Below, piece by piece: positions 43,587-52,986 of a stretch of 64,000 bases of DNA. The notes under the pieces are model-generated. The model was not told where the DNA came from and searched no databases. It worked only from the letters and a program-made list of their open reading frames with translations. Location of the stretch: assembly GCA_002492725.1 (NCBI GenBank), contig DLAF01000053.1, forward strand, positions 1 to 64,000, given 5' to 3'. Position 1 is the stretch's first letter. Every line of letters starts with the position of its first letter. Made by a program: the position numbers and the translations under genes. Origin of the DNA: Lachnospiraceae bacterium UBA7054. Its GTDB lineage: Bacteria > Bacillota > Clostridia > Lachnospirales > Lachnospiraceae.

Positions 43587-45251
43587 ATGAAATCACACCA
43601 AACAACAGCCCTTGTCATCCTTGCCTTATTTTATACCGCTTACTTTACTAAAATGATACTACAGGCAAAAAAGGGCGTTAAAACAGACCAGATGGCGAAA
43701 GGCAGCAAACCGCGGAAGCTGCTTATCATTGAAAGGCTGCTGAAAATGGCAACCTTTAGTATTATTCCTGTCGAAGCAGTCAGCATCATTCTGGATTGGC
43801 GCACATGGAAATCCTCGCCCGTTTGGATCGGTATTGCCATCGCTTTTCTTGGCGTTATGATCTTTGTCATCGCTATGGTCACCATGCGGGACAGCTGGAG
43901 AGCCGGCATCCCCGAAAAGGATAAGACTGTGCTTGTCACAAGCGGTATTTATCGCTTCAGCCGCAATCCCGCCTTTTTGGGATTTGATTTGATGTACCTT
44001 GGCATACTCTTCTCCTTCTTCAATTATCTGCATCTGCTGTTTGCATTGTTTGCGGTTGTGATGCTTCATTTGCAAATTTTACAGGAGGAAAAATTTTTGA
44101 CTGCCGCGTTCGGAGAATCATACACTGACTATAAAAAACGGACGGGAAGATACCTCATCATTGACAAATCTTACGGAAAAAAAACAAAATGGATCCTCAT
44201 TTTTTCCATTTTTCTCTGTGCTGCCTTGGGATTGACCGGGCTGATAATCTATGGCAATTCTCAGACACAGAAACTGCCGCAGCTGACCTTTGCCGAATCA
44301 CTTGCCTACACAACGAAAAATAAACCTGATGCCGTGATAACCGTCGGTATCATCAAAGACGGACAAGTTTCTTATCAGGTATACGGAAAAGACGGCAGGG
44401 AACTTCCCGCCGAGCTTCATACCTATGAAATTGGCTCTCTGACCAAAACCATTACCGCTGCCCTGATCAACAAAGCGATCAGCGAAGGGCGTATTGACCT
44501 TGAGAGTACAATCGATACCTACCTGCCGCTCCCGAATGGCAATCAGTATCCGACGATTAAAGAACTTTTAACACATACATCGGGTTATCGGGGTTATTAT
44601 TTTGAAAGTCCAATGATCGCTAACTTCCTGATCGGGAGAAATGACTTTTACGGAATCACAAAAGAAATGGTGGTTGACCGTTTAGGTCAATTTAGACGGG
44701 CGCAGGAAAATTATGATTTTACTTATTCTAATTACGGTTACGCTGTTTTGGGGCTTGTACTGGAAGCCGTATATGATACGGATTACACCACTCTGGTAAA
44801 TGACTTTGCGCAAAATGATCTTGGACTGACAAACACAAAAATCTCCGACCAAAGCGGAGACCTCGACAATTATTGGGACTGGAAAGCCAATGACGCCTAC
44901 TTGTCCGCAGGCGCCATCACTTCCAATATTACCGATATGCTTTCTTATGCGCAGATGCAGCTTGACGACGATCCGCATTTTGTCGACTGCCATCAAACGC
45001 TTGCCGCTATTGATGCCACCAATGCGTCGTATGAATCCATGGGCATCCGTATGGACGAAATCGGCATGGCGTGGATCAGGGATACGGAAAACGGTATCAT
45101 CTGGCATAACGGCGGCACGGGAGATTATAACAGCTACCTTGGTTTTCATCCCGAATCGGGAACGGCGGTTGTCATCCTGTCGAACCTTCCGCCAAGTTAT
45201 CGGATTCCGGCTACCGTACTGGGAGTGAAGCTGCTGGGAGAGATCAGGTAA
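43587..45251 (+). CDS. Fusion: isoprenylcysteine methyltransferase-like membrane domain plus serine beta-lactamase-fold domain
   Basis: A 554-residue protein. Residues about 1-195 are membrane-embedded with the ICMT/PEMT-type motif SGIYRFSRNPAFLG and a C-terminal EEKFLTAAFGESYTDYKKRTGRY. TM segment 203-222 leads to residues about 235-554, a class C beta-lactamase/penicillin-binding-type domain with SxxK (Ser284-Lys287), YSN (380-382) and HNG (507-509). All three catalytic motifs are intact, so the outside domain should be an active serine hydrolase (peptidase or esterase). The N-terminal domain would methylate or modify lipids. I do not know a characterised example of this pairing. Confidence 0.82.
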   Translation: MKSHQTTALVILALFYTAYFTKMILQAKKGVKTDQMAKGSKPRKLLIIERLLKMATFSIIPVEAVSIILDWRTWKSSPVWIGIAIAFLGVMIFVIAMVTMRDSWRAGIPEKDKTVLVTSGIYRFSRNPAFLGFDLMYLGILFSFFNYLHLLFALFAVVMLHLQILQEEKFLTAAFGESYTDYKKRTGRYLIIDKSYGKKTKWILIFSIFLCAALGLTGLIIYGNSQTQKLPQLTFAESLAYTTKNKPDAVITVGIIKDGQVSYQVYGKDGRELPAELHTYEIGSLTKTITAALINKAISEGRIDLESTIDTYLPLPNGNQYPTIKELLTHTSGYRGYYFESPMIANFLIGRNDFYGITKEMVVDRLGQFRRAQENYDFTYSNYGYAVLGLVLEAVYDTDYTTLVNDFAQNDLGLTNTKISDQSGDLDNYWDWKANDAYLSAGAITSNITDMLSYAQMQLDDDPHFVDCHQTLAAIDATNASYESMGIRMDEIGMAWIRDTENGIIWHNGGTGDYNSYLGFHPESGTAVVILSNLPPSYRIPATVLGVKLLGEIR

Positions 45252-45318
45252 TTAAATGCCATATTTATATCCTTATTGTTTCTGCTGAGAAAAAGCATAC
45301 ATGGCTCATACCGAAATA

Positions 45319-47256
45319 TCAATCTTCCGCAGATACCAACTCGTATAGCTTTTCACGTACACTTTCCGTGACTCTGGTTACATCTTCTGCCGCGGAAGAA
45401 ATGTCTTGTGTTGAGCCTACTAAATTCTGAACCCGGCCATCTACCGTTTTCACAATCCGGAGCAATTCATCTGCACTTTTGTACAGTTTATCAACCGCAA
45501 CGCCTATATCTGTCTTTGTCTGGTCGCTCTTACTTACCGTCTCTTTCGAATTTTCAGCAAGCGCCTTTATTTGTCCTGCTACAACCGAAAATCCTTTGCC
45601 AGCTTCGCCAACTCTTGCTGCTTCAATGGATGCATTCAGCGCCAGAAGATTCGTCTGATTGGCAATCGATATTACATCCGCATTATTTGTTTCCAAATCT
45701 CCTAAATAATTTTGGATCTGTTCCAAAGAAACTTTCAATCCATCCGCAAAGGCTAACATTTCCGAAATTGTCGCGGAAATTTCAGTACTTTCCTGAACAT
45801 TTACGTTACAACTGTCTGTCATGCTTCCCACATTCGTTCCAATTTCATTAAACTGCTCGTCTATCTTGCTTGACAGCATTTCCCGCTTTTCTTTTTCGTG
45901 ATTACGAAGAGCCTGCATTTGCTCTGCCAGGTAATTCGCCTGTGCCTTCTCTTCAACCACAAAGTCTTTTACATAATGTACGCAGTTATCCCTATAATTA
46001 AAACCATTATAAATTGCAACTGCCATCTCCGTACAATTTTTATACCCGCATCCGCCGCAATTAATGCTGCGCTTTTCCGGAGTTTCTTTTTTCATCTCAA
46101 CAAAGATCTTATCAAGCTCTTTGTCACTCGGTGTCTTTGACTTGCACATATCACTTTTATCTGTATATTTGCGGACAAAATCGTTGATGTTTAAGGAAGC
46201 AAATGCTTTATTCAAGAGTTTCAACCGTTGTTCCGGCGCAAGCTTTCTTGCCCATGCGGTTTTTTTACTATCCTTCTTACTTTTCTGCTTTATTTGTTCA
46301 ATCGCATAAAAAGCATCCTCCGTTTTTGCCAATTTCTCTTCCACAGCGGTTCCGTAAAGACATCCTGCACTACAATTAAGCACATCAATCATTAAATAGG
46401 GCGTTCTCCCATTTGCAATCCGTTCCTTATTTGCTTTCAGATAATTATACAAACGCTTTTCGCCTTCTACCTGACGAATAAATACATCTTCACCCAGCAG
46501 CCAGTACACATTTTCTTTTAGTCCTCCCGGCATCGGGTAAATCGAACCAAGTCCATACTCAATCTCATCACTTACCGGATCTCCCTTTATATTATGGGTT
46601 CTCACATAATCCATCAAGTGAGAAAAAGTGACATTATATTTTACATACCCTCCTGTATTCGGATCCTCAATCTCATTTTTCTTTGCGATACATGGACTGA
46701 TAAATGCAAGACTATCTCTTAATCCCATGTATTTTCTGGCATAAATTGCACTGCACATCATAGGGCTATGAATTGGCATTAACTTCGGCAAAAGTTCTGG
46801 TAAGTATTTCTCAATATATCCTACAACTGCAGGACAAGGCTGAGAAATTCCTCCGACAAAATTATGTTTCTGAATATAGTTTATGTATGCCCAGCTTGTA
46901 ATATCAGCTCCATAAGATACACTCAAAATGCGATTTACGCCAAGTTTCTTTAATCCACCAAGCACTGTCTCATATTCATCATAATAATTAGCCTTAAAAG
47001 CAGGTGCTAATATAATAGAAATTTTTTCGCCTCTTTTTAAATCTTCAAAAAATCTTTCCGTGTCATCTTCATATTCTCTTGCATGATGTTCGCAAACATC
47101 AAAGCAAGCGCCACATGCAATACACTTATCCATATCAACTTCTATTACATTCTCACCATTAATGTTCTTTGCAATATTGGCTCCCTGACAACTGCATGCT
47201 CCTATGCAGCGGTTGCACCCCACACATGCATCTGTAGTAAACACAAGTTGACTCAT
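45319..47256 (-). CDS. [FeFe]-hydrogenase-like chemoreceptor (soluble)
   Basis: A 645-residue cytoplasmic protein. Residues 1-60 carry two [4Fe-4S] ferredoxin motifs ([22 protein letters not shown]). Residues 75-320 are a hydrogenase large-subunit domain with four H-cluster-type Cys: Cys141 (QPCPAV), Cys189 (SPCIAKKNE), Cys295 and Cys299 (NCSAGC). The proton-transfer Cys of active enzymes (first C of TSCCP) is Pro140. Residues 400-425 hold a further Fe-S motif (CGGCGYKNC...C). Residues 435-645 form a methyl-accepting chemotaxis signalling domain with hairpin tip [21 protein letters not shown]. There is no TM segment. Expected role: sensing H2 or redox state and signalling to CheA/CheW or another partner. 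No che gene is in the window. Confidence 0.88.
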   Translation of the reverse strand: MSQLVFTTDACVGCNRCIGACSCQGANIAKNINGENVIEVDMDKCIACGACFDVCEHHAREYEDDTERFFEDLKRGEKISIILAPAFKANYYDEYETVLGGLKKLGVNRILSVSYGADITSWAYINYIQKHNFVGGISQPCPAVVGYIEKYLPELLPKLMPIHSPMMCSAIYARKYMGLRDSLAFISPCIAKKNEIEDPNTGGYVKYNVTFSHLMDYVRTHNIKGDPVSDEIEYGLGSIYPMPGGLKENVYWLLGEDVFIRQVEGEKRLYNYLKANKERIANGRTPYLMIDVLNCSAGCLYGTAVEEKLAKTEDAFYAIEQIKQKSKKDSKKTAWARKLAPEQRLKLLNKAFASLNINDFVRKYTDKSDMCKSKTPSDKELDKIFVEMKKETPEKRSINCGGCGYKNCTEMAVAIYNGFNYRDNCVHYVKDFVVEEKAQANYLAEQMQALRNHEKEKREMLSSKIDEQFNEIGTNVGSMTDSCNVNVQESTEISATISEMLAFADGLKVSLEQIQNYLGDLETNNADVISIANQTNLLALNASIEAARVGEAGKGFSVVAGQIKALAENSKETVSKSDQTKTDIGVAVDKLYKSADELLRIVKTVDGRVQNLVGSTQDISSAAEDVTRVTESVREKLYELVSAED

Positions 47257-47389
47257 TTTTGTCTCCCTCTCTTTCTCGCATCCTTCTATTATGCAGGCGG
47301 CTCTTCATATCTTTTAGAGTTTTTTCAGGTACAATTTGGTTTTCCGGCTGCCGCAGTATAAGGCGGTTTATTGGCTCAAAATAAAACCC

Positions 47390-47418
47390 TTGACAATCTT
47401 GTCTGAAATGAATACACT
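47390..47418 (+). promoter_or_regulatory. Promoter of the MerR-type gene with flanking inverted repeat
   Basis: TTGACA (47390-47395), 17-base spacer, TACACT (47413-47418). An inverted repeat lies around it: AAAACCCTTGA (47383-47393) and TCAAGGGGTTTT (47455-47466), differing by one base. A leader of about 85 bases precedes the ATG at 47508. Confidence 0.6.
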
Positions 47419-47507
47419 ATTTTTGATATTTTAACATAACCACCCATGAACAACTCAAGGGGTTTTGTACCATTTTTAATTATTATAAAAAATGACAGGG
47501 AGATGAT

Positions 47508-48338
47508 ATGATGGGCACATCAATTGACAGCACGACGAACGAAAGCAATTACGGATTGTTTTCTATCAGACAGGCGGCGCGCGCCTGCAGCCTTTCCCGT
47601 TCCAGCCTAATCCGTCTGGAAGAAAAGGGGCTGCTCACACCAGCCTACACCGATGCCCGAACAGGATACCGTTACTATGATAACGACAATATCGCCCGCA
47701 TCCTGCAAATTCAGAAATTCCAGTGGATGGGCTTTGACACGGAGGATATTCTCTCTTACTATGAGGGCGGCGGGAAAGCGGACAGGCTTCTTGCCACTCT
47801 GGAACATAAGCTGTCCGTACTGCAGACTCAGGTGGCGGAAATGCGCCTGCGTTCTCATAATGTGCCAGATATGTCCCTGTCCATGATAACGGTTCCCGAA
47901 ACCGTATGCTGTGTCCACAGGTATCAGAAGTTTGTGATGCAGGATACATACCATGTTGCATATGATTTTTTTCATAAATGTGTGGAAAAAGGAATTGCCC
48001 TTGCGCCCAAACCCCTTTTTACCATCCTTGAGCGCACGGACTATCTGGAGGGAGAAATTTCTCCCTTGCCCTATGATTGTTGTGTCTGTATCCCTGTTTT
48101 GTCGGAACATGCGCCGGAGGATGCTGTCACCATTCCCGCCTACACTGCCCTTTCCCTGCTGCTTTATGGCAGCTACGACAGCTTCAATAGGGCTTCTCTC
48201 TATCTTGGCGAACAGGTGCGCAAACGGGGACTGACTCCGGCCGGATATCTCCGGACAATCGCTCTGGTCGCTCCGTATATGGGGAAAGAGATCGATCCGA
48301 ACAGGTATTGTACGCAGCTGGTACTGCCGGTGAAATAA
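47508..48338 (+). CDS. MerR-family regulator with effector-binding domain
   Basis: A 276-residue regulator. Residues about 15-85 are a MerR helix-turn-helix (FSIRQAARACSLSRSSLIRLEEKGLLTP with TGYRYYDNDN), then a helix and a GyrI-like effector domain in residues 120-275. This is the BmrR-like plan, which senses small hydrophobic molecules. Unusual for the class, the first 15 residues are hydrophilic. GGAG lies 5 bases before the first ATG. It may control itself and the divergent hydrogenase-like receptor. Confidence 0.85.
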   Translation: MMGTSIDSTTNESNYGLFSIRQAARACSLSRSSLIRLEEKGLLTPAYTDARTGYRYYDNDNIARILQIQKFQWMGFDTEDILSYYEGGGKADRLLATLEHKLSVLQTQVAEMRLRSHNVPDMSLSMITVPETVCCVHRYQKFVMQDTYHVAYDFFHKCVEKGIALAPKPLFTILERTDYLEGEISPLPYDCCVCIPVLSEHAPEDAVTIPAYTALSLLLYGSYDSFNRASLYLGEQVRKRGLTPAGYLRTIALVAPYMGKEIDPNRYCTQLVLPVK

Positions 48339-48428
48339 AAAAGGGGAAAAACGGGAAGTATGTTCTGCCCGGATTTCCCTGTTCGCCAGTGTTTCTTTTT
48401 CTTTGGATCACCCCTTAATACCAGTACA

Positions 48429-48665
48429 CTATTCCAACGACAGCAATTCCTCCTCCGAAGCCACAGACAGCTCCCGCAGCTCTCTTTCCAATTGTATGCG
48501 CCGAATAATAGGGTGGATTTTATCCGTTCGCAGAAACTTATATAATGATTGATTTGCATCATATCGCAATCTGTCATAGACACTTTTCTCAATAAGTATT
48601 AACCCATAATACATATTTTCACAAAAGAATACCTCCAAATCTTTGATGACTTGGAGGCATTTCAT
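48429..48665 (-). CDS. Small hypothetical protein next to a decayed Rpn gene
   Basis: A 78-residue frame, or 61 residues from the internal Met at 48614. The later part is charged and helical (YKFLRTDKIHPIIRRIQLERELRELS). No motif I recognise. It starts 9 bases after the stop of the pseudogene at 48675-49276, and a hairpin CCTCCAA/TTGGAGG covers its first codons, so its translation is doubtful. Confidence 0.3.
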   Translation of the reverse strand: MKCLQVIKDLEVFFCENMYYGLILIEKSVYDRLRYDANQSLYKFLRTDKIHPIIRRIQLERELRELSVASEEELLSLE

Positions 48666-48674
48666 TACCTATTT

Positions 48675-49276
48675 TTACGCAAGTTCCAATTCCTTACCCT
48701 CAATCCCCTGCCTCAGATTACACATAACGCTCACATCCTTTCTAAAACTCTCCTCAATAGGTATATCGTATTCATTTCCAATGATATTTAGCTTCTCATC
48801 TATCGTAAGTTCTTTTGACAGCAACGCCCCAAGCAGACGATGCAGTTCATATCTTTCATCATGCCCCGGAAGCTCCTCTGCTAACCCGATCATCACAATG
48901 TTCAGCAGATCCAGTTTTCCCTTCCACTCATAGGAACCAAGCACATTGTCACTCATGAGGTGGATATGGTTCATGCTGTTTTCGTCCATATTCATACATA
49001 CCCATATCGAATAAACACGTTTTATGTCATCATAACTGGAATTTTCAAAGTCCCTCTCCTTCTGGGAAGAAATCAACTGGCCGCCTTTTTCGCTGCTGGT
49101 ATTGGTAAGTCCTGGCTCTACCGGCACTGTACTGATATATGGCTGTCCCTCAATATAAGAAACCACCTCTTTGGGGTTCATTCCCTTAAACTCATCCAGC
49201 TGTTTATTTAAAAAGGAAATTGTTGTCAATATGTCAATTGAGTCCTGTTCATTAGAGCTGTTACATTTCTAGCCAT
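48675..49276 (-). pseudogene. Rpn-family PD-(D/E)XK transposase-nuclease, decayed
   Basis: Reading leftward from an ATG at 49276 (MARNVTALMNRT) a frameshift near 49238-49240 moves into the main frame, which continues IDILTTISFLNKQLDEF and runs to 48675. The central piece from GLTNTSSEKGGQ goes straight to LISSQKERDFEN; in full members known to me about 60 residues with the nuclease motif lie between these two parts. The C-terminal coiled-coil tail is also cut short after MCNLRQGI. So three lesions: frameshift, internal deletion of the catalytic core and tail loss. Family members are mobile nucleases abundant in Lachnospiraceae. Confidence 0.75.
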
Positions 49277-49320
49277 ATGTGTTACTCCATTTAGCATCTA
49301 CTTCAGTTCATTACAATCCC

Positions 49321-51099
49321 TTATCCATAAATGCATCCACAATCTTCTATCTCTTCCTCGCGGTAATTTATCTTTTTCTTGACCCCCTCCTCCACACTTT
49401 CTATTCTTTCCCTTTTTTCATCATCTTCCCGTCCACTATCATCCGTGATTTCCCTCACCAGTTGGCACACACTTTCACAATGCCCCGTATGCCCAAACTG
49501 ATCCACCGCCCGCACTCTCTTGATCTCATACCCCCCTTCACACAAAATCTTAAGATCCCTTGCCAGCGTCGCGGGATCGCAGCTCACATAAACGATCCTC
49601 TCAGGCTGCATCGCAAGCATGGTTTCCAGACATTTCTCATCACAGCCTTTGCGGGGCGGATCGACCACAATCACATCGGGATGCCGCATCTGTTCCTGCG
49701 TCAGGCTTTTCTCCGCTCCCTGCCTTTTGCTCCCGTTCTTCTCTGTCCTTTCCTGCCTGTCGCCATCCTTTTCAATTTCATATCTGGCATTTTCGCTTTT
49801 TCCTGCATAAAACGCGGGCAGCACTTCTTCCACCTTCCCCACATAAAACGCTACATTGGTAATCCCGTTCCTGCGGGCGTTCTCTCTCGCATCCTCAATC
49901 GCCTGCGGGATGATCTCCACACCGTATACCTTTTTTGCCCGTTTTGCCATAAAAAGGGAAATCGTTCCGATACCGCAGTAAAGGTCCCATACGGTTTCCT
50001 TTCCCGTCAGTCCTGCGTATTCCAGCGCTATGCCGTACAGCTTTTCTGTCTGCCTTGGATTTACCTGATAAAAGGACAGGGGTGAAATCCGAAACGTGAC
50101 ATTCTCATAACATTTTACACTCCTGCTTCCCGCAGTGCCGCATTCAGCACTTTTATCTCCCGCGTCCCCTCTAAGATCTGCCGTATCCATCAACCTGAGG
50201 CTGTCCTCAATCCATCCATTCCCCCAGAGTACCCTTATTTCCTGTCCCATGATCACATTGGTTTTTTCCCTGTTAATGCTAATCGAAATACTGACAATCC
50301 TCTTACACGGCGTTTTCTGCTCTCCGCCCGGCTTAGACTGCTCACAGCCATCCGCTGAAGCCTCTCTCTCTAACCGCACCCCCGTCAGTTTCTCTACCAG
50401 CTTTTCCTCCGCCGGCAGTTTTTTCCCGTTGATCACGAGACACACCATGATCTCTCCCGAAGCAAACCCCGTGCGGATCAGCACATGGCGCACCAGCCCT
50501 TCTCCCGTGCTCTCACGGTAGGCGCTCACTCCGTTCTCCTTCATATAAGAAAGAACCGTTTCCAGAATCGCCTTATTCTCAGGCGACCCCAGCGGGCAGT
50601 CCGTATTCGCGATAATATCATGGGTTCTGCCCGCATAAAAGCCCACGACTAACTCCCCGTTTTTATCATACCCCACAGGATACTGCGCCTTATTACGGTA
50701 ATGCCAAGGCTCCTCCATGCCGACGATCGGCTCCAGCGCCGCATCGATCTGCTCCGGAGAGAAGCCGCCGATGTGCTGTAAATGACCTCGCACCTTATTC
50801 TGTTTATAAGCAAGCTGCCTCTCATATACCATAGCCTGAATCTGGCAGCCGCCGCATTGCCTGTGAAACAGGCATTTCGGCGCCACACGAAAAGGAGAAG
50901 GCGCCACCACCTTCTCTACTCTTGCATAGCCATAATTTTTTTTACATTTGGTAATGCGCGCATCAATGACATCCCCAATCACGGCGTCTTTCACAAACAG
51001 GGTATAACCATCCGTTTTGCCAATCCCTTCGCCGTCATTCCCGATATCCTCTATCGTGATACGGACAATATCATTCTTTCCATAGTTTTTCCGTTCCAT
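49321..51099 (-). CDS. rlmD: 23S rRNA (uracil-C5)-methyltransferase with insertions
   Basis: A 592-residue TrmA/RlmD-family enzyme. N-terminal TRAM domain (residues about 8-65), a [4Fe-4S] motif CLFHRQCGGC, SAM-binding LTGKETVWDLYCGIGTISLFMA and catalytic Cys in VDPPRKGCDEKCLETML, followed by YVSCDPATLARDL. It methylates a specific uracil in 23S rRNA (U1939 in E. coli) or a paralogous site. About 130 residues longer than usual owing to three hydrophilic inserts (near 245-265, 310-335 and 430-465) and a charged tail (about 560-592). Confidence 0.9.
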   Translation of the reverse strand: MERKNYGKNDIVRITIEDIGNDGEGIGKTDGYTLFVKDAVIGDVIDARITKCKKNYGYARVEKVVAPSPFRVAPKCLFHRQCGGCQIQAMVYERQLAYKQNKVRGHLQHIGGFSPEQIDAALEPIVGMEEPWHYRNKAQYPVGYDKNGELVVGFYAGRTHDIIANTDCPLGSPENKAILETVLSYMKENGVSAYRESTGEGLVRHVLIRTGFASGEIMVCLVINGKKLPAEEKLVEKLTGVRLEREASADGCEQSKPGGEQKTPCKRIVSISISINREKTNVIMGQEIRVLWGNGWIEDSLRLMDTADLRGDAGDKSAECGTAGSRSVKCYENVTFRISPLSFYQVNPRQTEKLYGIALEYAGLTGKETVWDLYCGIGTISLFMAKRAKKVYGVEIIPQAIEDARENARRNGITNVAFYVGKVEEVLPAFYAGKSENARYEIEKDGDRQERTEKNGSKRQGAEKSLTQEQMRHPDVIVVDPPRKGCDEKCLETMLAMQPERIVYVSCDPATLARDLKILCEGGYEIKRVRAVDQFGHTGHCESVCQLVREITDDSGREDDEKRERIESVEEGVKKKINYREEEIEDCGCIYG

Positions 51100-51118
51100 G
51101 AGTTACCTGCCTTACTTT

Positions 51119-52066
51119 TCACGCGTCTACTTTTGTTCCGCGCAAATTAGATTCAAACAATCGGTTATATCCAAGCCAGCCCTGCTCTGTCGTATTATCC
51201 AATATCTCCGCAAAGGTCTCCATCTTCGCGTCCACATTATCGGCAAAATTTAACGCAACAGCCTCCACAATGGCAGGCTTCTTGGGCGAACCAAACTCAA
51301 ATTCCCCATGATGCGCAAGTATGCAGTGCTTAAGCTCATTGGCAAGCAGCGACGGAAATCCTTCTATGTCTCTGACCTTCTCCGCAATCATCTCGCTGCC
51401 GATCACAATATGTCCGAGAAACTGTCCGTCGTCCGTGTAATCATTTACAGGAAAAAGGGCCAGCTCCTTCACCTTGCCGATGTCATGACAAATTGCCGCA
51501 GTTACAAGGAGATCCCTGTTAAGTACAGGGTACTGTTTGCAGAAATAATCGCAAAGCCTTGTCACCGCCAGCGTATGCTGCAATAAACCGCCCACAAATC
51601 CATGATGTACCGTCTTTGCCGCGGAGGACTGCTGAAAGGCCCTGAGAAATGCAGCATCCTTTTTAAAAAATGATTCTAGCAGGGCATGCAGCCAGGAATT
51701 ATGAACACTGTCAATAAACCCGTAAAGCTCGTCCGTCATCTCCTGAATGCCAAACTTGCTGACGGGAAGATACTCTGCGGGGTCATATTCGCCCTCCCTG
51801 CACTTGCGGACACGCTTCACATTAACCTGCAGTGCTCCCTGAAAACTCGTCACATCACCGTAGACCTCTATGTAATCCAAACTGTCAAAATCCTCAATGC
51901 CCGCACTGTTGGGATCCCAGATTTTTGCATCCACTGTGCCCGTCTTATCCTGCAGGATCACATTATCATAAGGCTTCCCGTTTTTCGTCACCGCCGACTG
52001 CTTATGTTTGCACAGATAGATATCCGACATTCTGTCGCTTTCCTTGTAGTCCTTGATATACTTCAT
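51119..52066 (-). CDS. yhaM: 3'-5' exoribonuclease YhaM family (OB fold plus HD)
   Basis: A 315-residue protein. Residues about 1-95 form an OB-type nucleic-acid-binding domain (MSDIYLCKHKQSAVTKNGKPYDNVILQDKTG pattern, given here in part as YDNVILQDKTGTVDAKIW). Residues about 150-280 are an HD domain with AICHDIGKVKEL and a distal HHGEFEFGSP. Family members degrade RNA and single-stranded DNA from the 3' end. It is on the same strand as rlmD, with 19 bases between. Confidence 0.92.
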   Translation of the reverse strand: MKYIKDYKESDRMSDIYLCKHKQSAVTKNGKPYDNVILQDKTGTVDAKIWDPNSAGIEDFDSLDYIEVYGDVTSFQGALQVNVKRVRKCREGEYDPAEYLPVSKFGIQEMTDELYGFIDSVHNSWLHALLESFFKKDAAFLRAFQQSSAAKTVHHGFVGGLLQHTLAVTRLCDYFCKQYPVLNRDLLVTAAICHDIGKVKELALFPVNDYTDDGQFLGHIVIGSEMIAEKVRDIEGFPSLLANELKHCILAHHGEFEFGSPKKPAIVEAVALNFADNVDAKMETFAEILDNTTEQGWLGYNRLFESNLRGTKVDA

Positions 52067-52166
52067 GATGTGCCATCCTCTCTTTCCTTATTTTGATGAA
52101 ATATTAGTAAACATTTAAACAGTCAGCAAAAAACCAGCATATGAGGTAAATTCAATCAATAAGCAA

Positions 52167-52754
52167 CTATCCATTTGCGAATTCCGCAATTCCGCTCAAT
52201 TTCTCTATATCGGCATTACTCCAATACTGATTATTCCAACGATAATATTTATCTTTCCGTTTTTTGAATATTCTAAAAGGTTCTTTCGTATTATCATATA
52301 TATGAAGAATATCGCAGATCTGAACTAATCTTGGAAGCATTGCAAGTGCCCTATCATATCTTAATCTGATTTTTTCTTCCGGTACTCCATGTCCTCCCAA
52401 AGCCTCTCTTACCTGTACCCTTGCAACATTTATATCTACATTGGATGTCAAAACATAAATTCCTCTGACAAAATACCCTTGTGCCTTCGCTCTTTGTAAT
52501 AGGAGCAAATTCCTATCAGTAGACAGCACTGTCTCAAATGTAAAATCTTTTTTATTTTATATCATGTTTTCCCTTAATTCTTCCGCTTTAATTGCTGCTT
52601 CCAAGTCAGTACATAATGTAGTTCTTTTTATATCATCTGCATTAATATACTTGCCCCCAACCTTTGCCATCTGAGTAATTGTCGATTTACCGCTCCCATT
52701 AGGTCCTGCGAATACAATGACTTCCGGTAGCCTTACTACATTATTTTCCGACAT
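52167..52754 (-). pseudogene. Zeta-toxin-like kinase with an in-frame stop
   Basis: Starting at 52754 (GGGAGG upstream), the first part gives a P-loop GPNGSGKST and INADDIKRT, then reaches TAA at 52557-52559 after 65 codons. The same frame continues without shift into NKKDFTFETVLSTDRNLLLLQRAK, GYFVRGIYVLTSN and RVQVREALGGHGVPEEKIRLRYDRAL, the rest of a predicted ABC-type/zeta kinase, ending at 52167. About 195 codons in all, the usual length. One point change (for example a Tyr, Lys or Gln codon to TAA) explains the break. The overlapping small gene upstream is the probable antitoxin. The stop may have been selected to silence the toxin. Confidence 0.78.
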
Positions 52755-52935
52755 ACTCACGCCTCCCATCCGGATATTCAAGGTAAGCTTTTTTTGTCTC
52801 GTCGTCATATCCCGCAATGGGCAGGCCCTTTATCTTTCTCACTTCATTATCTATTCTTATTGATTCCTTAAATCTTATCGTTAATTCCTCATCTGAAATT
52901 CCACAGGTAGAGTCTAATTCATTTATAATAGTCAT
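52741..52935 (-). CDS. Antitoxin-like partner of the zeta-type kinase
   Basis: A 64-residue acidic protein (MTIINELDSTCGISDEELTIRF, shown in part) with a helical first half and YLEYPDGRREYVGK at the end. AAGGAG lies upstream of the ATG and its last 14 bases overlap the start of the kinase gene, a common antitoxin-first arrangement. I recognise no named family, so the role rests on position. Confidence 0.6.
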   Translation of the reverse strand: MTIINELDSTCGISDEELTIRFKESIRIDNEVRKIKGLPIAGYDDETKKAYLEYPDGRREYVGK

Positions 52936-52986
52936 TCGTTGTCTCCTTTCTGGGATTTGTCCATACGGAGAATGCCGCTTTTCACC

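Noticed and set aside
48429..48665. Small frame read as the C-terminal part of the Rpn pseudogene
   Set aside because: It shows none of the Glu/Lys/Gln coiled-coil repeats expected for that tail, so I list it as a separate doubtful frame.
49279..50085. 268-codon plus-strand open frame
   Set aside because: It is antisense to rlmD, has no family motif, and arises from the GC-rich codon pattern of the opposite strand.
2055..52984. 17-base sequence GAGAATGCCGCTTTTCA shared by 2055-2071 and 52968-52984
   Set aside because: A single 17-base match within 64 kb is near the chance level, and only the first copy forms a hairpin.
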